DNA of 64,000 nt from Aureococcus anophagefferens (GCF_000186865.1 NW_008705568.1:955513-1019512); one strand, 5' to 3'; counted from the stretch's first letter, positions 8,642 to 20,499 are shown. Notes: a model not told the origin generated them from the sequence alone. A program made the numbers and translations.

Positions 8642-10277
8642 ATGTTCAACTGCTTCACGCCGCGGCGCGTCGTCGTCGGCGTCGACGTCGGCACGGGCTC
8701 CGCGCGCGCGGGCGTCTTCGACGCGGGCTATGGAGTCGCGCCTGGCGACGGCGTCCGCGGCGATCCGCACGTGGACCTACGGCGAGGGCGACTTCGTCGA
8801 GCAGAGCGGCGACGACATCTGGCGCGCCGTCTGCCTGAGCGTGCGCGAGGCCGTGTCCAAGGCCGGGTGCCCCGCGGAGGCCGTCGTGGGTTTGGGCTTC
8901 GACGCCACCTGTTCCCTGGTCGTCGTCGACGGCGCGGGCGCGGCCGTGTCCGTCGCCGACGAGCCCGTCGTCGCGGGCGACGACGTGCGGAACGTCGTCG
9001 TGTGGATGGACCACCGCGCGACGGCGGAGGCCGCGGCGATCACGGCGTCGGGCCACGGCGCTTTACAATGCGTCGGCGGCGTCATCAGCCCCGAGATGGA
9101 GATGCCGAAGATCGCCTGGCTGAAGAAGCACAAGCCCGAGTGCGTCGCGCCGGGCTGCCGCCTCTTCGACCTCGCGGACTACCTGAGCTGGCGCGCGTCG
9201 GGCGACGGCACGCGGTCGACGTGCACCGTCGTCTGCAAATGGAACTGGCACCCGAAAAAGCACTGGGACGACTCGTTCCTGGCGGTGTGCGGCCTCGCGG
9301 ACCTCCGGCGGTCCTGCGACATCGGCGGGGCCTTCGCGGCGCCGGGGGCGGCCGTGGGCAACGGGCTGACGGCCGCGGCGGCGCGCGACCTCGGGCTGCC
9401 GCGGTCCGTCGCCGTCGCGTCGGGCATGATCGACGCGCACGCGGGCGGCGTCGGGTCCCTCGCGGCGTCGGGCGAGCCGCCGGAGCGGACCGTGGCCATC
9501 ATCGCGGGCACGTCGTGCTGCATCATGGCCACGAGCCGCGAGGCCGTCTACGCGCCGGGCGTCTGGGGGCCCTACGCGGGCGCGATGGTGCCGGGCACGT
9601 GGCTCAGCGAGGGCGGCCAGAGCGCCGCGGGCATGCTCCTGGACCACGTCGTCGCGTCGCACGCCGGCAGGCCCGTGGACTGCCCGCCGGGCGAGGTCTA
9701 CGACTTGTTGAATTCGCGGCTCGACGCGCTCGCGCGCGAGCGGGGCGTCGCGGTCTTCGAGCTCGCGCGGCACGTCCACGTGGACCCGGACTTCCGCGGC
9801 AACCGGGCGCCCCTGGCGGACCCGTCCCGGGCAGGGAGCGTCGTCGGTCTGAAGCTCGATCCGACGCTCGACAACCTGGCCGTCGTGTATCTGGCCACCG
9901 TGCTCGCGTTGGCCTACCAGACGCGCCACGTGCTGGAAGTGTTGGAGGCCTCGGGCCACGCGCCCTGCGCCGCCGCCGTCGTGACGGGCGGCATGGCGCG
10001 GAACGCCCTCTACGTGCGCGCGCTCGCCGACGCGCTCGACGTGCCCGTGTCGCTGCCGGAGGAGGCCGAGGCCGTGCTGCTGGGCGCCGCGGCGCTCGCG
10101 GCGACGGCGGCGAACGCGCACCCGACGCTCCTCGCGGCCATGGCCGCCATGACGCGCGCCGCCGACGTCGTCGCGCCGGACCCGAAGCTCCGGACCTTCC
10201 ACGACGCGAAGTACGACGTCTTCCGCCGGCTGAGCGACGCGCAGGCCGACTTCAAGCGGCAGATGGCCGACGCCTGA
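8642..10277 (+). pseudogene. FGGY-family carbohydrate kinase, one-base frameshift near the N-terminus
   Basis: About 545 residues matching FGGY sugar/pentulose kinases (ribulokinase/FGGY group), which phosphorylate sugars or polyols with ATP. Seen: the N-terminal phosphate-binding motif VVVGVDVGTGSARAGVFDA (frame of 8642). The rest of the protein follows in another frame from about 8730: TASAAIRTWTYGEGDFVEQS, the MDHRA motif, the signature region VASGMIDAHAGGVGS, and the adenosine motif VVTGGMARNALY. One base between about 8715 and 8735 must be skipped to join them. A sequencing or assembly error is the likeliest cause, since everything downstream is intact; a recent mutation is possible. An in-frame ATG at 8564 would add 26 basic residues. 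Confidence 0.8.
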
Positions 10278-10327
10278 CCCCCCATGTGCTGTTGTGTTGT
10301 GCTCGTTCAAAGTAAAGTAAAGACGTG

Positions 10328-12165
10328 TTAGTCCGCCTTCGGCCGCGCGCGGCGCCAGGCGAGCCGCGCGAACACCGCGGAGACGACAAGCCCGAGGCCG
10401 GCGAGCGCGGCCATCTTCGCCGTCGCGCGGCGGACGTCGCGCTTCTGCCACGCGCGGATCGAGTCGACGGACTTGGCGAGCTGCGCGAGCGTGTTCACGA
10501 GCGCGACGACCTCGTTGCGCTGGAGCACGCCGAGCCCGAAGGCGTCGCCGTCCGCGAGCAGGATCTTGAGCGCCGTGCCGAGGCCCAGGATCTGCAGCTT
10601 CCCCCAGAGCCGGCACCGCTCGCAGGTCACGCAGTCCATGATCTGCGACACGTTGCGGAAGCGCGACAGGAACTGGCCCCGGAGCTCGTCGACGTGCTCG
10701 CGCGCGAGCGCGCGCTCCAGCGGCGACATGCGCGCGTCCTCGGGCGCCGCGAACAGGAGCGTCTCGTCAAAGGCCGCGCGCGCGGCGTCCGCCGCCGCGC
10801 AGTCGCCGCGCGCGTCGAGCGGCGCCGCCTCCGACGCCACGAGCCGCCGCACGAGCGCCGCGGTCATAGCGTCGTCGGCCGCGTCGCCCGTCGCGTAGTC
10901 GTAGTCGACGAGCTCCGCGCCGGCCCGCGTCACCTGGGTGGAAATCAAATCTTCAACCCGAATTCCAATGTGCGCGTATTCGAATGCTTTGACACTTCCG
11001 CCGCGCTTCGAGAACTCGACGAGAGCAATCGATCCGTCCAAAAATCAGCCAAATCGACTTCGATGTGACCGAGCGAGAGAATTTCAAAGTTTGGTCGGGA
11101 CGTCCCAAACCAGCGGTTGAGTTCCACGCGGCGCGTCACCGCCCGGAGCACGAACAAGTACGCGAAGTAGAGGTTGTCGAGGCGGTCCCGGTGGCCGCCG
11201 ACGCGGTCCACGAAAAGGGCGTCGTTGACGAAGGGCGACGACTGCGGCGCCGCGTCCGCGACGCACGTGTCCTCGCCCGGGAGGCACTTCTCGAAGAACG
11301 CGCCGAAAAACGCCGAGGACCGCCGCCGGAAGTCCGCGGGCGCGGACCGCACGACGTCCCAGAACCCAAAGTCCGACGTCGCGATGTGCGTCGAGATCGA
11401 CGCCTGGAGGCCCGACACGAGCTTGTAGAACACGCGGCGCTCGAGGCACTGGCCCTGTATCGAGGGGGCGCCCGTATCTCTCACGACGTCGCGGCGCCAC
11501 GCGAGCACGAGCTGCTCCTTGGGCGACGGCGCCTCGTCGAGGTCGAAGCAGTTCTCCTCGTAGATGGCGCGCCAGATGCGCCGCGCCGGCTCGCCGTCGT
11601 AGCCCGTGTGGCCCTCCGGGTTCGCCTTGAGATCGACGTAGATCATGCCACTTTCGTCGTCGGGCTGGTCGATCCAGACCTCGTCGCCGCCGCTCTCGGA
11701 CCAGTCGACGGTCGCCGCGAAGGACCGGTCCACGGCCGCGTCGGGGCCCGCGTCGACGGCCTCGCAGAGGAAGCCCGGTAAGGCGTCGCCGCCGCCTCTG
11801 CCGCGCCACTCGGACCGGTTCCGCTCCTCCTCGAGCCACGGCGCGGGCACCTCGTCGTCCGCGCAGCTCTCGACGGCGCACTCGCGCCGCGCGCACATGC
11901 CGTCGTCGGGCCAGTAGGGGCAGGGCCGGTCCAGGGCGACCTTGAAGTAGCGGAAGAACGACCGCCGCGTGAGGTCGCGCAGGAGCGGGCCGAAGAATTC
12001 GCTCGTCGCGTCGTCGGCCGTCTCGAAGTCGCAGCGGCAGTCCTCGACGGCGCCCTCGCGCGGCGCCATCTCGCACATGGACAGCGCCGTGCGCCGCAGG
12101 AACGACGGCGCCTCGCCGCGCGTCAAATCCGCGGCGGCGAGGGCCAGCAGGAGCAGGCGGCGCAT
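10328..12165 (-). CDS. ERO1: ERO1-like ER thiol oxidase, split by an introner
   Basis: A 543-residue ER oxidoreductin-1. It oxidises protein disulfide isomerase in the ER lumen using FAD and oxygen. Seen: signal peptide MRRLLLLALAAADLTRG; CRCDFETADD; PLLRDLTRRSFFRYFKVALD; CPYWPDDGMC; the shuttle-like ECAVESC; the FAD-site GHTGYDGEPARRIWRAIYEE; and the active-site region CVTCERC with LWGKLQILGLGTALK. The far C-terminus carries a hydrophobic helix (LAGLGLVVSAVFARLAW) that may anchor it in the membrane. Exons are 12165-11140 and 10933-10328; removing 11139-10934 gives VLRAVTRAGAEL. The upstream open frame to 12393 is discarded because the signal peptide begins at 12165. It is convergent with the FGGY gene, whose stop lies about 50 bp away. 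Confidence 0.92.
10934..11139 (-). mobile_element. Introner, family B (206 bp, GT-AG) in ERO1
   Basis: Target duplication on the gene strand is GTGACGCG. The donor side then reads CCGCGTGGAAC and the acceptor side CCACCCAG. The subterminal palindrome GGGACGTCCC is intact, and the shared core TTTTTGGACG is present. Orientation matches the copy at 27813. Excision restores the ERO1 frame exactly. Confidence 0.9.
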
Positions 12166-12395
12166 GATGTCGTGCGCGTTGCGCGCGCGCACCGGAGTCG
12201 TCGACGACGCGGCGACGCGCAGCGGTCGAGACGCGACGCGTTCGTTGCCGGCCGCGTCCGCTGGGCCGTGGAGCGTTCGACGGTGATCCCGGCGGCGCTC
12301 GACACCTGGAAGGTCGAGGCAAACCCATGAGCTCAGTTCAGCGACGGCTTCAGCAAAGCTCGTCGATGCGCTGAGGCGTACGCGTCTGCCCACGA

Positions 12396-13610
12396 CTAGT
12401 ACGCGATCTTAAAGCCGCCGATGGTCTGCTCCTTGGGCCCCTCGGTCATGGTGCACTCCGGCGGGAAGTCGTGTTTCTCGCCGTCGGCGGCGAGGGGCAG
12501 GTCGAAGACGTCGAAGAGCGGGAACGGGAGCGCCGGGTCCGCGTGGACGTGGAGGCAGCCGTCCTTGAGCTTGCGCACGTGGCAGCCCGACCGCCCCTTG
12601 AGCGCGCCGTCGGCCACGGCGGCGCCGTCGTGCCACCGGGCGCCCTCGGGCACGAAGTCGACGTCGAGGCGCGCGAGCTTCGCCGGAACGCCCTTAAAAA
12701 AGAGCGCCGCGACGACCTTGACCTGTTTAGCGTCGGAGAAGTGGAGGAAGCCGTCGCGGACGTCGAGGTCGGACCCGCGCAACACGCCCGCCGCCTCCCA
12801 GGCCGCGACGTCCGCCGCGACGGCGATCTTCCACAGGGTCACGGGTTCGACGTACGCGTCCTCGCACTTCTCCGTGTTGAGCGCCGCGGCGGCGGCCCGC
12901 GGCGACAGGGCCTCGGCGGCGTCCAGGCTGTCGCCGCCCGCGGCCTCGGCGCGCGCCGTGTGGGCCATGGGCGCCGCGGGCTCGTCCGGGTCGTCCGGCA
13001 CCGCCTGCTGCGTCCGCGGCGTCGCCGCGGCCGTCGCCGCGGGCGTCGCCCAGGAGCCCCAGCCCGCGTCCTTGCCCAGCGACGGCGCCGCGGCGCCCCC
13101 GACCTTGCCCGTGCCGCGCCGCGTCGCGAAGCGCACGGACAGCGGCCGGCCTTCGACGGAGACGCCGGCGAACGCCTGCACCGCGGCCGCGGCGTCGGCC
13201 TCGGTCGCGAAGGTCACGAAGCCGAAGCCCTTGCTGCGGTTCGTCGCGCGGTCCGCGACGATCTTCGCGCCCTTGATCTCGTAGCGCTCGAACATGGCCC
13301 GGAGCCCGGCGCTCGTCGTCGAAAAGGGCAGGTTGCCCACGAAGACCTTGTCCGCGCGGTCGCCGTCGGCGCCGGCCGCGGCCGGCGGCGCGACGCCGGC
13401 GAGCGCCGCGCGCTGCGCCGCGTTGAGCGAATCGCCGCGGCGCGCGAGGTACTTGCGCGTCGCCTCCTCCTTGTTGGACGTCATCTTGCCCCCCGGGTGG
13501 GCGAAGGTTTTTTTTGGTGGCGGCGGCGGCGGTTGTTGTGCGTCCGCGGCAAATCGCGCCGCGCGCCGCGCCTTCTTCTTCTCGTCGTTGTCCATGTCCG
13601 CGTAGTCCAT
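12396..13610 (-). CDS. RRM domain fused to a DUF952 domain
   Basis: A 404-residue protein. Seen: RRM near residues 87-165 with RNP2 KVFVGNLPF and RNP1 KGFGFVTFA, so it probably binds RNA. After an Ala/Pro linker, a C-terminal domain (about 255-390) matches the DUF952 pattern: VTLWKIAVAADVAAWEAAG, GSDLDVRDGFLHFSDAKQ, LARLDVDFVP, then LPFPLFDVFDLPLA. From memory, DUF952 has an ADP-ribosyltransferase-like fold but no proven activity. The pairing with an RRM is unusual. The start at 13610 (MDYADMDNDEKKK) is preferred; the frame is open to 13679. The N-terminus carries a poly-Pro run. Confidence 0.8.
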   Translation of the reverse strand: MDYADMDNDEKKKARRAARFAADAQQPPPPPPKKTFAHPGGKMTSNKEEATRKYLARRGDSLNAAQRAALAGVAPPAAAGADGDRADKVFVGNLPFSTTSAGLRAMFERYEIKGAKIVADRATNRSKGFGFVTFATEADAAAAVQAFAGVSVEGRPLSVRFATRRGTGKVGGAAAPSLGKDAGWGSWATPAATAAATPRTQQAVPDDPDEPAAPMAHTARAEAAGGDSLDAAEALSPRAAAAALNTEKCEDAYVEPVTLWKIAVAADVAAWEAAGVLRGSDLDVRDGFLHFSDAKQVKVVAALFFKGVPAKLARLDVDFVPEGARWHDGAAVADGALKGRSGCHVRKLKDGCLHVHADPALPFPLFDVFDLPLAADGEKHDFPPECTMTEGPKEQTIGGFKIAY

Positions 13611-13751
13611 CGGCGTGCAGGCGCTGGGCGTGGCGCCGGAGAGCTTGGAGTAGCTAATTGAGTAGCTCGCCGAAGTCATGCAACTTGCTGTTCAAGGTGC
13701 AGGGAAATGAACCGAGTCCTGCGCCGCCGCGCCGCGCGGCGACCCCGGTCC

Positions 13752-16700
13752 TTACCGCGTCGTCAGCGCGGCGTTGAGCGCGGAGAAGTCGCCGCAGAGG
13801 AGGGAGCCGCCCTCCTCGCCGTCGTCGACGCGGACCGCGGCGTCGCCGCCGCCGCGCCAGTCGAGCCGCGCGGGCGCCGTCGCCGGTGCGCCCGCGAGGC
13901 GCGGCGGCGAGCTGCAGGCCCGCGCGCGCCACTGGTCCTCGTTCTCCGTGAAGCGGGGCACGTCGCCGAGGAAGGTCGCCTCGCGCGCGTCCGGGTCGAC
14001 GCCGGCGATCCGCTTGAGCCAATCGGGCCGCGCGTGGACGTCGACCGTCGCGTCCCACGCGTCGGAGCCGGACCGCGCGTACTCCGCGTAGCGGTCCGCG
14101 ATGAGGCGGAGCACGGGGCGGACGACGTCCGCGTCGGCCGGGTCCGTGAAGTTGCCCCGCGTCGGGTCCCGGAGCAGCTCCGGCGAGAGCACGGGGCCGA
14201 CGCCCGCGTCGCGCGGGTCGTGGTGGTAGCGGAAGCGCACGCTCCGCGGGCCCGGCCGCCACGCGCCCGTCGAGAACTTCTTCGGGGCCAGCGCTGCTAA
14301 AATCTCGAGGCGGCACCAGCCGCGCGCGGCGTAGGTCTCGAGCGTGCCCGCCGTCGGGAACACCGGGTTCTTGAGCGACTCGCCGTAGAGCTCGAGCCAC
14401 GCGCGCTCGTCGCGGACCAGCGGGATGAAGCGGCTGCAGAGCTGGGCGTAGTAGCAGAGCGAGTGGATCGCGTTGAGCTGCTCCCTGCGGTTCGCGCGCG
14501 CCTGGGGCACGGACACCAGATCCCACCAGATCCAGACCTCGTCGACCGCGGCCGGGATGCGCATGTGGCGCCGCATGTTCTTGAGCCACCGGAGCTTCGT
14601 GTGCCGCGCGTTGTCCGGGTGCGGCGACTCGCCGAAGGTCTCCCAGTTCTGGGAGATGAAGTAGGTGAACGCGGAGTTCGGCGCGGCGCCGTTGGGCGTG
14701 AGGACCTCGAGGAGGCCCGCGTCGAGCGCGGCCTCGTGCGTCGGTAGGACGTCCAGGTCTCGGAGCCGCGACAGCGGGATGACGTAGCACGGGTAGCGCG
14801 CCGTCGTGAAGGAGATCGTCGGCTCCCGGACGCTCGCGGCCCGCGACGGCAGGAGCGACTTGCGGAGGCGGGCGGCGGGCGCCGTGACCGCGTCCGCGAG
14901 CAGCTCGACGACGGACCCGCGGTGGCTCGCGACCTCCGCGAGCGTCGACGGCTGCTTCCCGAGCTGCTCGTTCGCGCGCGCCATGTCCGGCACGAGCTTT
15001 AGCGAGTCGCGCTCGAGGGTGAGCAGGTCCGGCTCGTAGCGCGTCCGTAATCGTAAGACGTCTCCGCGGAGCTGCGCGACGTCGAGGTTGCCCTCGATCT
15101 CCCGGAACTCCATCTCCCGCAGCCTCAGCTCGTTGAGCTTCGACTGCGAGCGGTCCCGCAGGAACGTGATCACGAAGGTCCCCAGCAGCACGGCCATGAC
15201 GGCGAAGAGCACCGCCGCGAGCTCCTGGTTCTCGTAGCCGAAGGGCCGGTTCTTCACGAGGAACGCGGAGACGAAGACGACGAAGACGGCCCAGTTCGCC
15301 GCGTGGCTGAGCACGTTCGTGAGCCGGTCGTTGTAGAGGCTCAGGTCCCGCCCGACCATGAGGAAGGCCATGCTCAGGAAGAGGCCCGCGGACGCGCGGA
15401 GCCCGCCCGTCGCCTTGCCGCAGAACGACACCGCGACGATGAGCGCGACGCGCCGCGCCATGTCGTAGGGCTCGCCGTAGAGCATCGCCGGCCGGTACTT
15501 GCGAAACAAGAACGAGATGGCCTCCAGGTCCGGGTCCGCGTCGCGGATGCGCCGCGCGGCGTTCTCGCGCTTCGCCGGCGGGCAGATCTTCGCGCGGTAG
15601 CGGAAGAGGATCGCGAAGTAGCTCGCGGGCGTGCCCAGGGTGACGACCGCGAGCATGGCGCCCGCGTAGGCGCGGTAGACGCCGTTCGTCGCCGTGCCGC
15701 AGCGCTTCGACACGTCCGCGGCGACGTAGCCGTGGCTCCAGGCGTCGTCGTAGCGCTCGCAGCGCCGCAGCACCTCGGCGATCGTGTTCGACGTCGCCGG
15801 GTAAACCACAAAGAGGCAGAAGAGCGCGGCCCAGGCGTGGAGGCCGAGCACGCCGCGCGCGCGCGGCCGGAGCCGCGCGTGGAGCGGCGCCGCGGCGCCG
15901 AGGAGGAGCACGACGGTGATGGGCGCGACGGTCTGCATGAGCAGCTTCTCGTAGATGCTGTATTTCACGATGCAGTTCGCGGGCAAGAGGCCGAACTCGA
16001 GCTCGAAGAGCTTGAGGAACTTGAGCGCGTCCTCGACGGCGCGCGGGAACTTGACGTCGAGCGTGTGGTCCACGGACGCGATGATCTGGAACGCGGCCCA
16101 GAGGATGGGCACGCGCTCGCTCGACGCGCCGCGGTAGACCGCGGACGACTGGAGCTGCACCGCGTGGTCGCTCGCGTATTTCGCGCCGTAGGCGAACGCC
16201 GCGACCGCGGCCGCGAGCGCGGCGACGCAGACGGCGACGGTGAGCGCCTCCTGGCCCGCGCGGCACCGCTCGCAGACGAGGGACGACCGGTCGAAGTAGT
16301 AGGTCGGGTACGCGCAGGACGCGCAGCCCGGGCCCTCGTGGCCGTCGCGGCAGAGGTCGTCGCCGACGCCCGCGCCGCCGGGGCACCAGCGGTCGCCGAC
16401 GCAGCGGTAGAACGCCGACGCCGTGGCCGCGGACCGCCACCAGCCGCGCTCCGCGTCGAGCGTCGCGAGGAGGCGGTCCCCGAGGGCCGCGCCGCCGCAG
16501 GCCATGCCGTCGCGGCACGCGTAGCACGACCCGGCGTCCCAGTACTCGTCCGGCGCGCAGTCGACGCAGACCGTGTTCCCCGCGTCCTGCGCCGCCACCT
16601 CCATCTCGCCCTCGCCGCAGGCCCGGAACACGACGTCAAAGGCGACGCCGTCGCCCGCGAGGCCGTCGACGAAGGCCGTCGCGTTCAAAGTGGCCGTCGC

Positions 16701-19700
16701 GCCCGCGCGCCGCGTCGCCACGAGGCCGTCGAGGCTCGCGCAGCCCTCGACGAAGCGGAAGAGGTTCGACGACACGACGACGCGCTCGTCCGCGCTCGAC
16801 ACGGCGAGCAGCGACGACGACTCGGACGTGACGACGCTGCCCAGCGCGTCGAGGAGGCAGAGCCGCGCGGCGCCCGACGCGAGCGCGTCGCCCGACGACA
16901 GCGCGTAGGGGCCCGGCGTCGCCAGGACCAGCGTCGCCGCGGGCGTCGCCGTCACGGGGCCGTAGGACGCGCCGTTGCCGTCCAGGACGACCGCGGACAG
17001 GTCGACGCCCGAGTCCGCGAGGAACGCGACGCCGCCGCCCGCGGCGGCGACGTTCCCCGTCGCGGACGTCGCCGTCTTGCGAAACGACGCGTCAAAGTCC
17101 ACGGCCGCGCCGACGCCCGGGGCCACGGCCGTCGGCGGCACCGCGTAGGTCGTCGCGCCCGAGACCTCGTCGCGGAGCAGCGCTTCGAACTGGCCGCCCC
17201 ACCAGCCCTCGCCGTGGACCGTGTCCTCGGCGACGAGGCGGTAGGTGCCGTCTTCCAAGCACAGGTCCGCGACGAAGCCGCGCTGGTTCGCGACGAGGGG
17301 CACCTTGGCGACGAACGTCGACGCGTTGCCGTCGACCCGGCGCAGCTCGAGGCCGCCGACGCCGTCGTTCGGACAGACGCAGCCGCCGCAGTCCCAGCCG
17401 CCGCCGTCCGGGTCCTCGCTCCAGAGGCAGGACGTCGGCGTCTCGTCGCAGGTGCCGAAGGTGATCGTCGCCGCGGCCTCGCGGTCGTTGAGCGGGCACG
17501 CCTGGCTGTAGTTCGAGTCGTTGCGGCCCGTCGTGAAGCGCCAGTCCGCCGCGACTTCCAACGTCACGCCGCACGCCGCGCCGAACGTCGTCGCCGCCGC
17601 GTCCATGCCCGCGAGGATCAGCGCGCCGCCGTCGCCCGCCGCCTCGTTGCCGTCGAAGGCGACGCCCGCGAAGGCCGCCGTCAGCTCCCAGGCGTAGACC
17701 GCGCCGCCGTCGTCGCCCGCGGCGTTGCCGGAGAAGGACCCGAGCGTGAACGTCCGGTCGCCCTGGGCCGCGCTCTGCATGATGACCGCGCCGCCGTTGC
17801 GCGACGCCGCGTTGCCGCGCAGCGCCGACGCGACGACGGTCGCGCGGGCGACGCCGGCGAGGGCCAGGGCGCCGCCGTCGCGCGCGGCGCCCGCGGAGAG
17901 GTCGCAGCGAATGAGGTCGAGCTCGCTCAGGAGGTTCGTGAAGACGTGGCCGCCGCTGCGCGGCGCCGAGTTGCCCGCGAGCGAGCAGTTCGTGAGCGAC
18001 GCGCGGCTCAGGGCGTCGACGTAGACGCCGCCGCCGCCGGCGATGCCGTGGCTCGTCGTCGTCGCGGCGTTGCCCTCGACGAAGACGCCGACGGCGTCGA
18101 CGGACGCGCCGTCGAGCGCCGCGACGGCGCCGCCGACGCCCGCCGCGTTGCCCGCGAAGACCGTCGCGCCGCCGCCGTCGTCGTCGACGACGAGCGCGGC
18201 GTCGACGTAGCGCCGCGCGTCGTCGCCCCCGCGGAGCTCGAGCGACAGGACCGGCGCCGCCTCGCCCGCGCGCCGCGCGGTCAGCGCCGGCGCCGGGTCG
18301 ACGCCGTCCCAGTCGGTCAACCCGCCCGTGCCGCACTCCGCCGGGTCCGTGCGCGCCGTCGCCGCGTCCGCCCGGAGCTCGTAGGCGCCCGGCGCTAAAC
18401 AAAAATCCCAGTCCGCGCCGAAGACCGCGCGCGCCGCGAGCCGCGCGCCCCGCGCGTCGACGTAGGCCCCGGGCCCGCCCGCCGCGCTCCAGAGGACGAA
18501 GCGCGCGCAGCCGGCGTAGGTCACCTCGTCGTCCTCGTCGAGGTTGAACCCCTCGAAGGAGAGGCGGTGCCAGACCTGTGCCGGAAACAACCAGTGGAAC
18601 GCCCTGTCCAGCCAAAACTTCAAACCTCTCGAGCTCGGTCACATCGAAGTCGATTCGACTGATTTTTGGACGGATCGCTTTCTCTCGGCGAGTTCTTCTT
18701 GGCCAGTGAAAAAAGTACGTCGAAACTGTTCGAATACATTCATTTTGAAGTCGTGTTGAATTTTTTTGTTTCCTGCCCGGTGCCAGACGCAGCCCGTCGA
18801 CGCGAGCACGGACGAATCGGCGTCGGACGCGGCGACGGCGCCGCCGCTCCCCGCCGCGCCGCCGTCGTTGGCGAGGAAGGTCGCGCCGCGCGCGACGACG
18901 GCGGACCGCAGGCCGAAGATGGCGCCGCCGCCGGCCGCCGCCGCGTTGCCTTCGAAGAGGGCGGCGCCCGCCGCGACCGCGGTGGCGTCGACGGCGTACG
19001 CCGCTCCGCCGAAACCGCCGGCCGCGTTGCCCGCGAGCGCCGACGACGCGACGCGGAGCTCCGAGTTGACGACGGCGACGGCGCCGCCGCTGCCCAGCGC
19101 GGCGTTGTCCGCGAAGCGCGACCGCGCGACGACGGCCGTCGACTGCTCGGCGACGTAGAGCGCCGCGCCGTCGCCGCCGGAAACGGCGCGGGCGACGGTG
19201 ACGTTGTCGAAGGTCGCCGCCGCCGTGGACACGTAGAAGCCCGCGCAGGCGCCCGTCGCCGTCGCGCCGCGCACGACGGAATCGGTCACGGCCAGCGACG
19301 CGACGCTCGAGACGAAGACGACGGCGTAGCCGTCGACGGCCGCGCGCTCGACGACGACCTCGGACCACCGGACCGCCTGGACGCTCAGCGTCGCGACGGC
19401 GCCCGCGCGGAGGCCCGACGAGCTCCCGCGGATCGTGACGCGCGCCGCGACGAAGGCGCCGCCGTAGGCCGCGGCGATCGCGCCGCCGCCGTTGCCCGCG
19501 GTCGAGTTCTCGAAGACGCAGTCGCTGACCGCGAGGGACCTGGGCAGGACAAGAGAGATTCAACGTCGCTTCAACGTGAGTGTTCCGCGCGCGCGCGTTC
19601 CGAGAAAAGCATCCACGCTTCGAGACCGTTCCGAGAGATGATCGCTCGTCCAAAAATCAGCCGAAACGAGTGGAAAACGGCCGAGAAAGGAGCCTTTGAA

Positions 19701-20314
19701 GTTGGGAATTTCGCACTCTTGTCCTGCCCTGCGAGGGACCCGAAGACGACGACGGCCAGCGAGCCGCCGCCGGCGAAGGAGTAGGACCCGACGAACTCGC
19801 AGCCCGCGACGACGACGGCGACGCACTGGACGCAGGCGATGGACCCGCCGTTCGACGCGGGCTGCCAGAGGTCCACGAACTTGCTGTTCGCGACGGTCAG
19901 CGACGCCGCGCCCGCGCCGAAGATGCCGCCGCCGCCGCGCGACGCCGTGGCGACGTTGTCGCGGATCTCGACGTAGGCGAAGGACGCCGTCGCGCCCGCG
20001 TCGGCGAAGAAGACGCCCGCGGCCGCGCCGGACCCGGCGCACTCGAAGACGCTGCCCCCCCGGGCGTAGTCGCCGACGACGGACACGCAGGCGCCGGCGG
20101 CGACGACCATCGTGCCGTCGCTCGGGCCCAGCGTCACGTCGCCCTGGAGGAAGACGTCGTGGCAGGGGCCGCCCGCCGTCGCGTTCTCGACGGCGCCGCG
20201 CAGGTCCGCGACGCCGGCGACGACGAAGGTCAGCGGCGCCATACTCGGCGCCGACGTCGCCGCGTCCTCCGCGGAGACGCGCGCCGCGGCCAGCAGCAAG
20301 ATGGCAGCCTTCAT
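13752..20314 (-). CDS. Giant beta-helix membrane receptor-like protein with a C-terminal TIR-reminiscent domain
   Basis: Three exons (20314-19740, 19539-18789, 18575-13752) separated by two introners give 2049 residues in one frame. Seen in order: signal peptide MKAAILLLAAARVSA; many GNAA/GGA beta-helix repeats (such as GNAASRNGGAVIMQSA) typical of right-handed helix surface proteins; and a module with DLCLEDGTYRLVAED and GWWGGQFEALL. A Cys-rich ephrin/TNFR-like stretch lies near 1115-1215 (CVDCAPDEYWDAGSCYACR). Several membrane helices lie near 1220-1580, including VVYPATSNTIAEVLRRC and YAGAMLAVVTLGTPASYFA. A cytosolic domain near 1748-1870 has FISQNWETFG, WWDLVSVPQA and ARGWCRLE. This last pattern recurs in protist proteins and recalls TIR-like domains; that comparison is an inference. 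Ligand and output are unknown. Confidence 0.8.
18576..18788 (-). mobile_element. Introner, family B, diverged (213 bp, GT-AG)
   Basis: Target copies GTCTGGCA(CC) flank it on the gene strand. The plus-strand ends read CTGTGCCGGAAACAA and TTGTTTCCTGCCCGG, imperfect inverted repeats. The core TGATTTTTGGACGG is present, but the subterminal palindrome is decayed. It is inserted in the opposite orientation, relative to its gene, to the copies at 27813 and 43464. Excision gives STGCVWHRLSF in the host. Confidence 0.88.
19540..19739 (-). mobile_element. Introner, family A (200 bp, GT-AG)
   Basis: Target duplication GTCCCTCG, extended to 10 identical bases. The inverted ends GGGCAGGACAAGAG and CTCTTGTCCTGCCC are near perfect. 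Excision joins VVVFG to SLAVSDCVF in the beta-helix gene. Confidence 0.93.
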
Positions 20315-20499
20315 GGGCTTGCTAGGTGGCAGTAGTTGGCGGAACCAGCCCCATCGCGATTGATTTTTTGGTTATTGAAGTGTACGCTGAACTTAGAACC
20401 CAGCATTCCAGCGTGTAATGATCTCAGCCAAACCCGCAGCTCGCGCGACAGCAAGCAACGACATCACAAGCCCGTGAGGGCCCGTGACACACTACGACC

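Noticed and set aside
15303..18398. 1031-codon open frame on the plus strand
   Set aside because: Antisense to the giant beta-helix gene. It is Arg/Val-rich with no motif and arises from the GC-rich, stop-poor complement.
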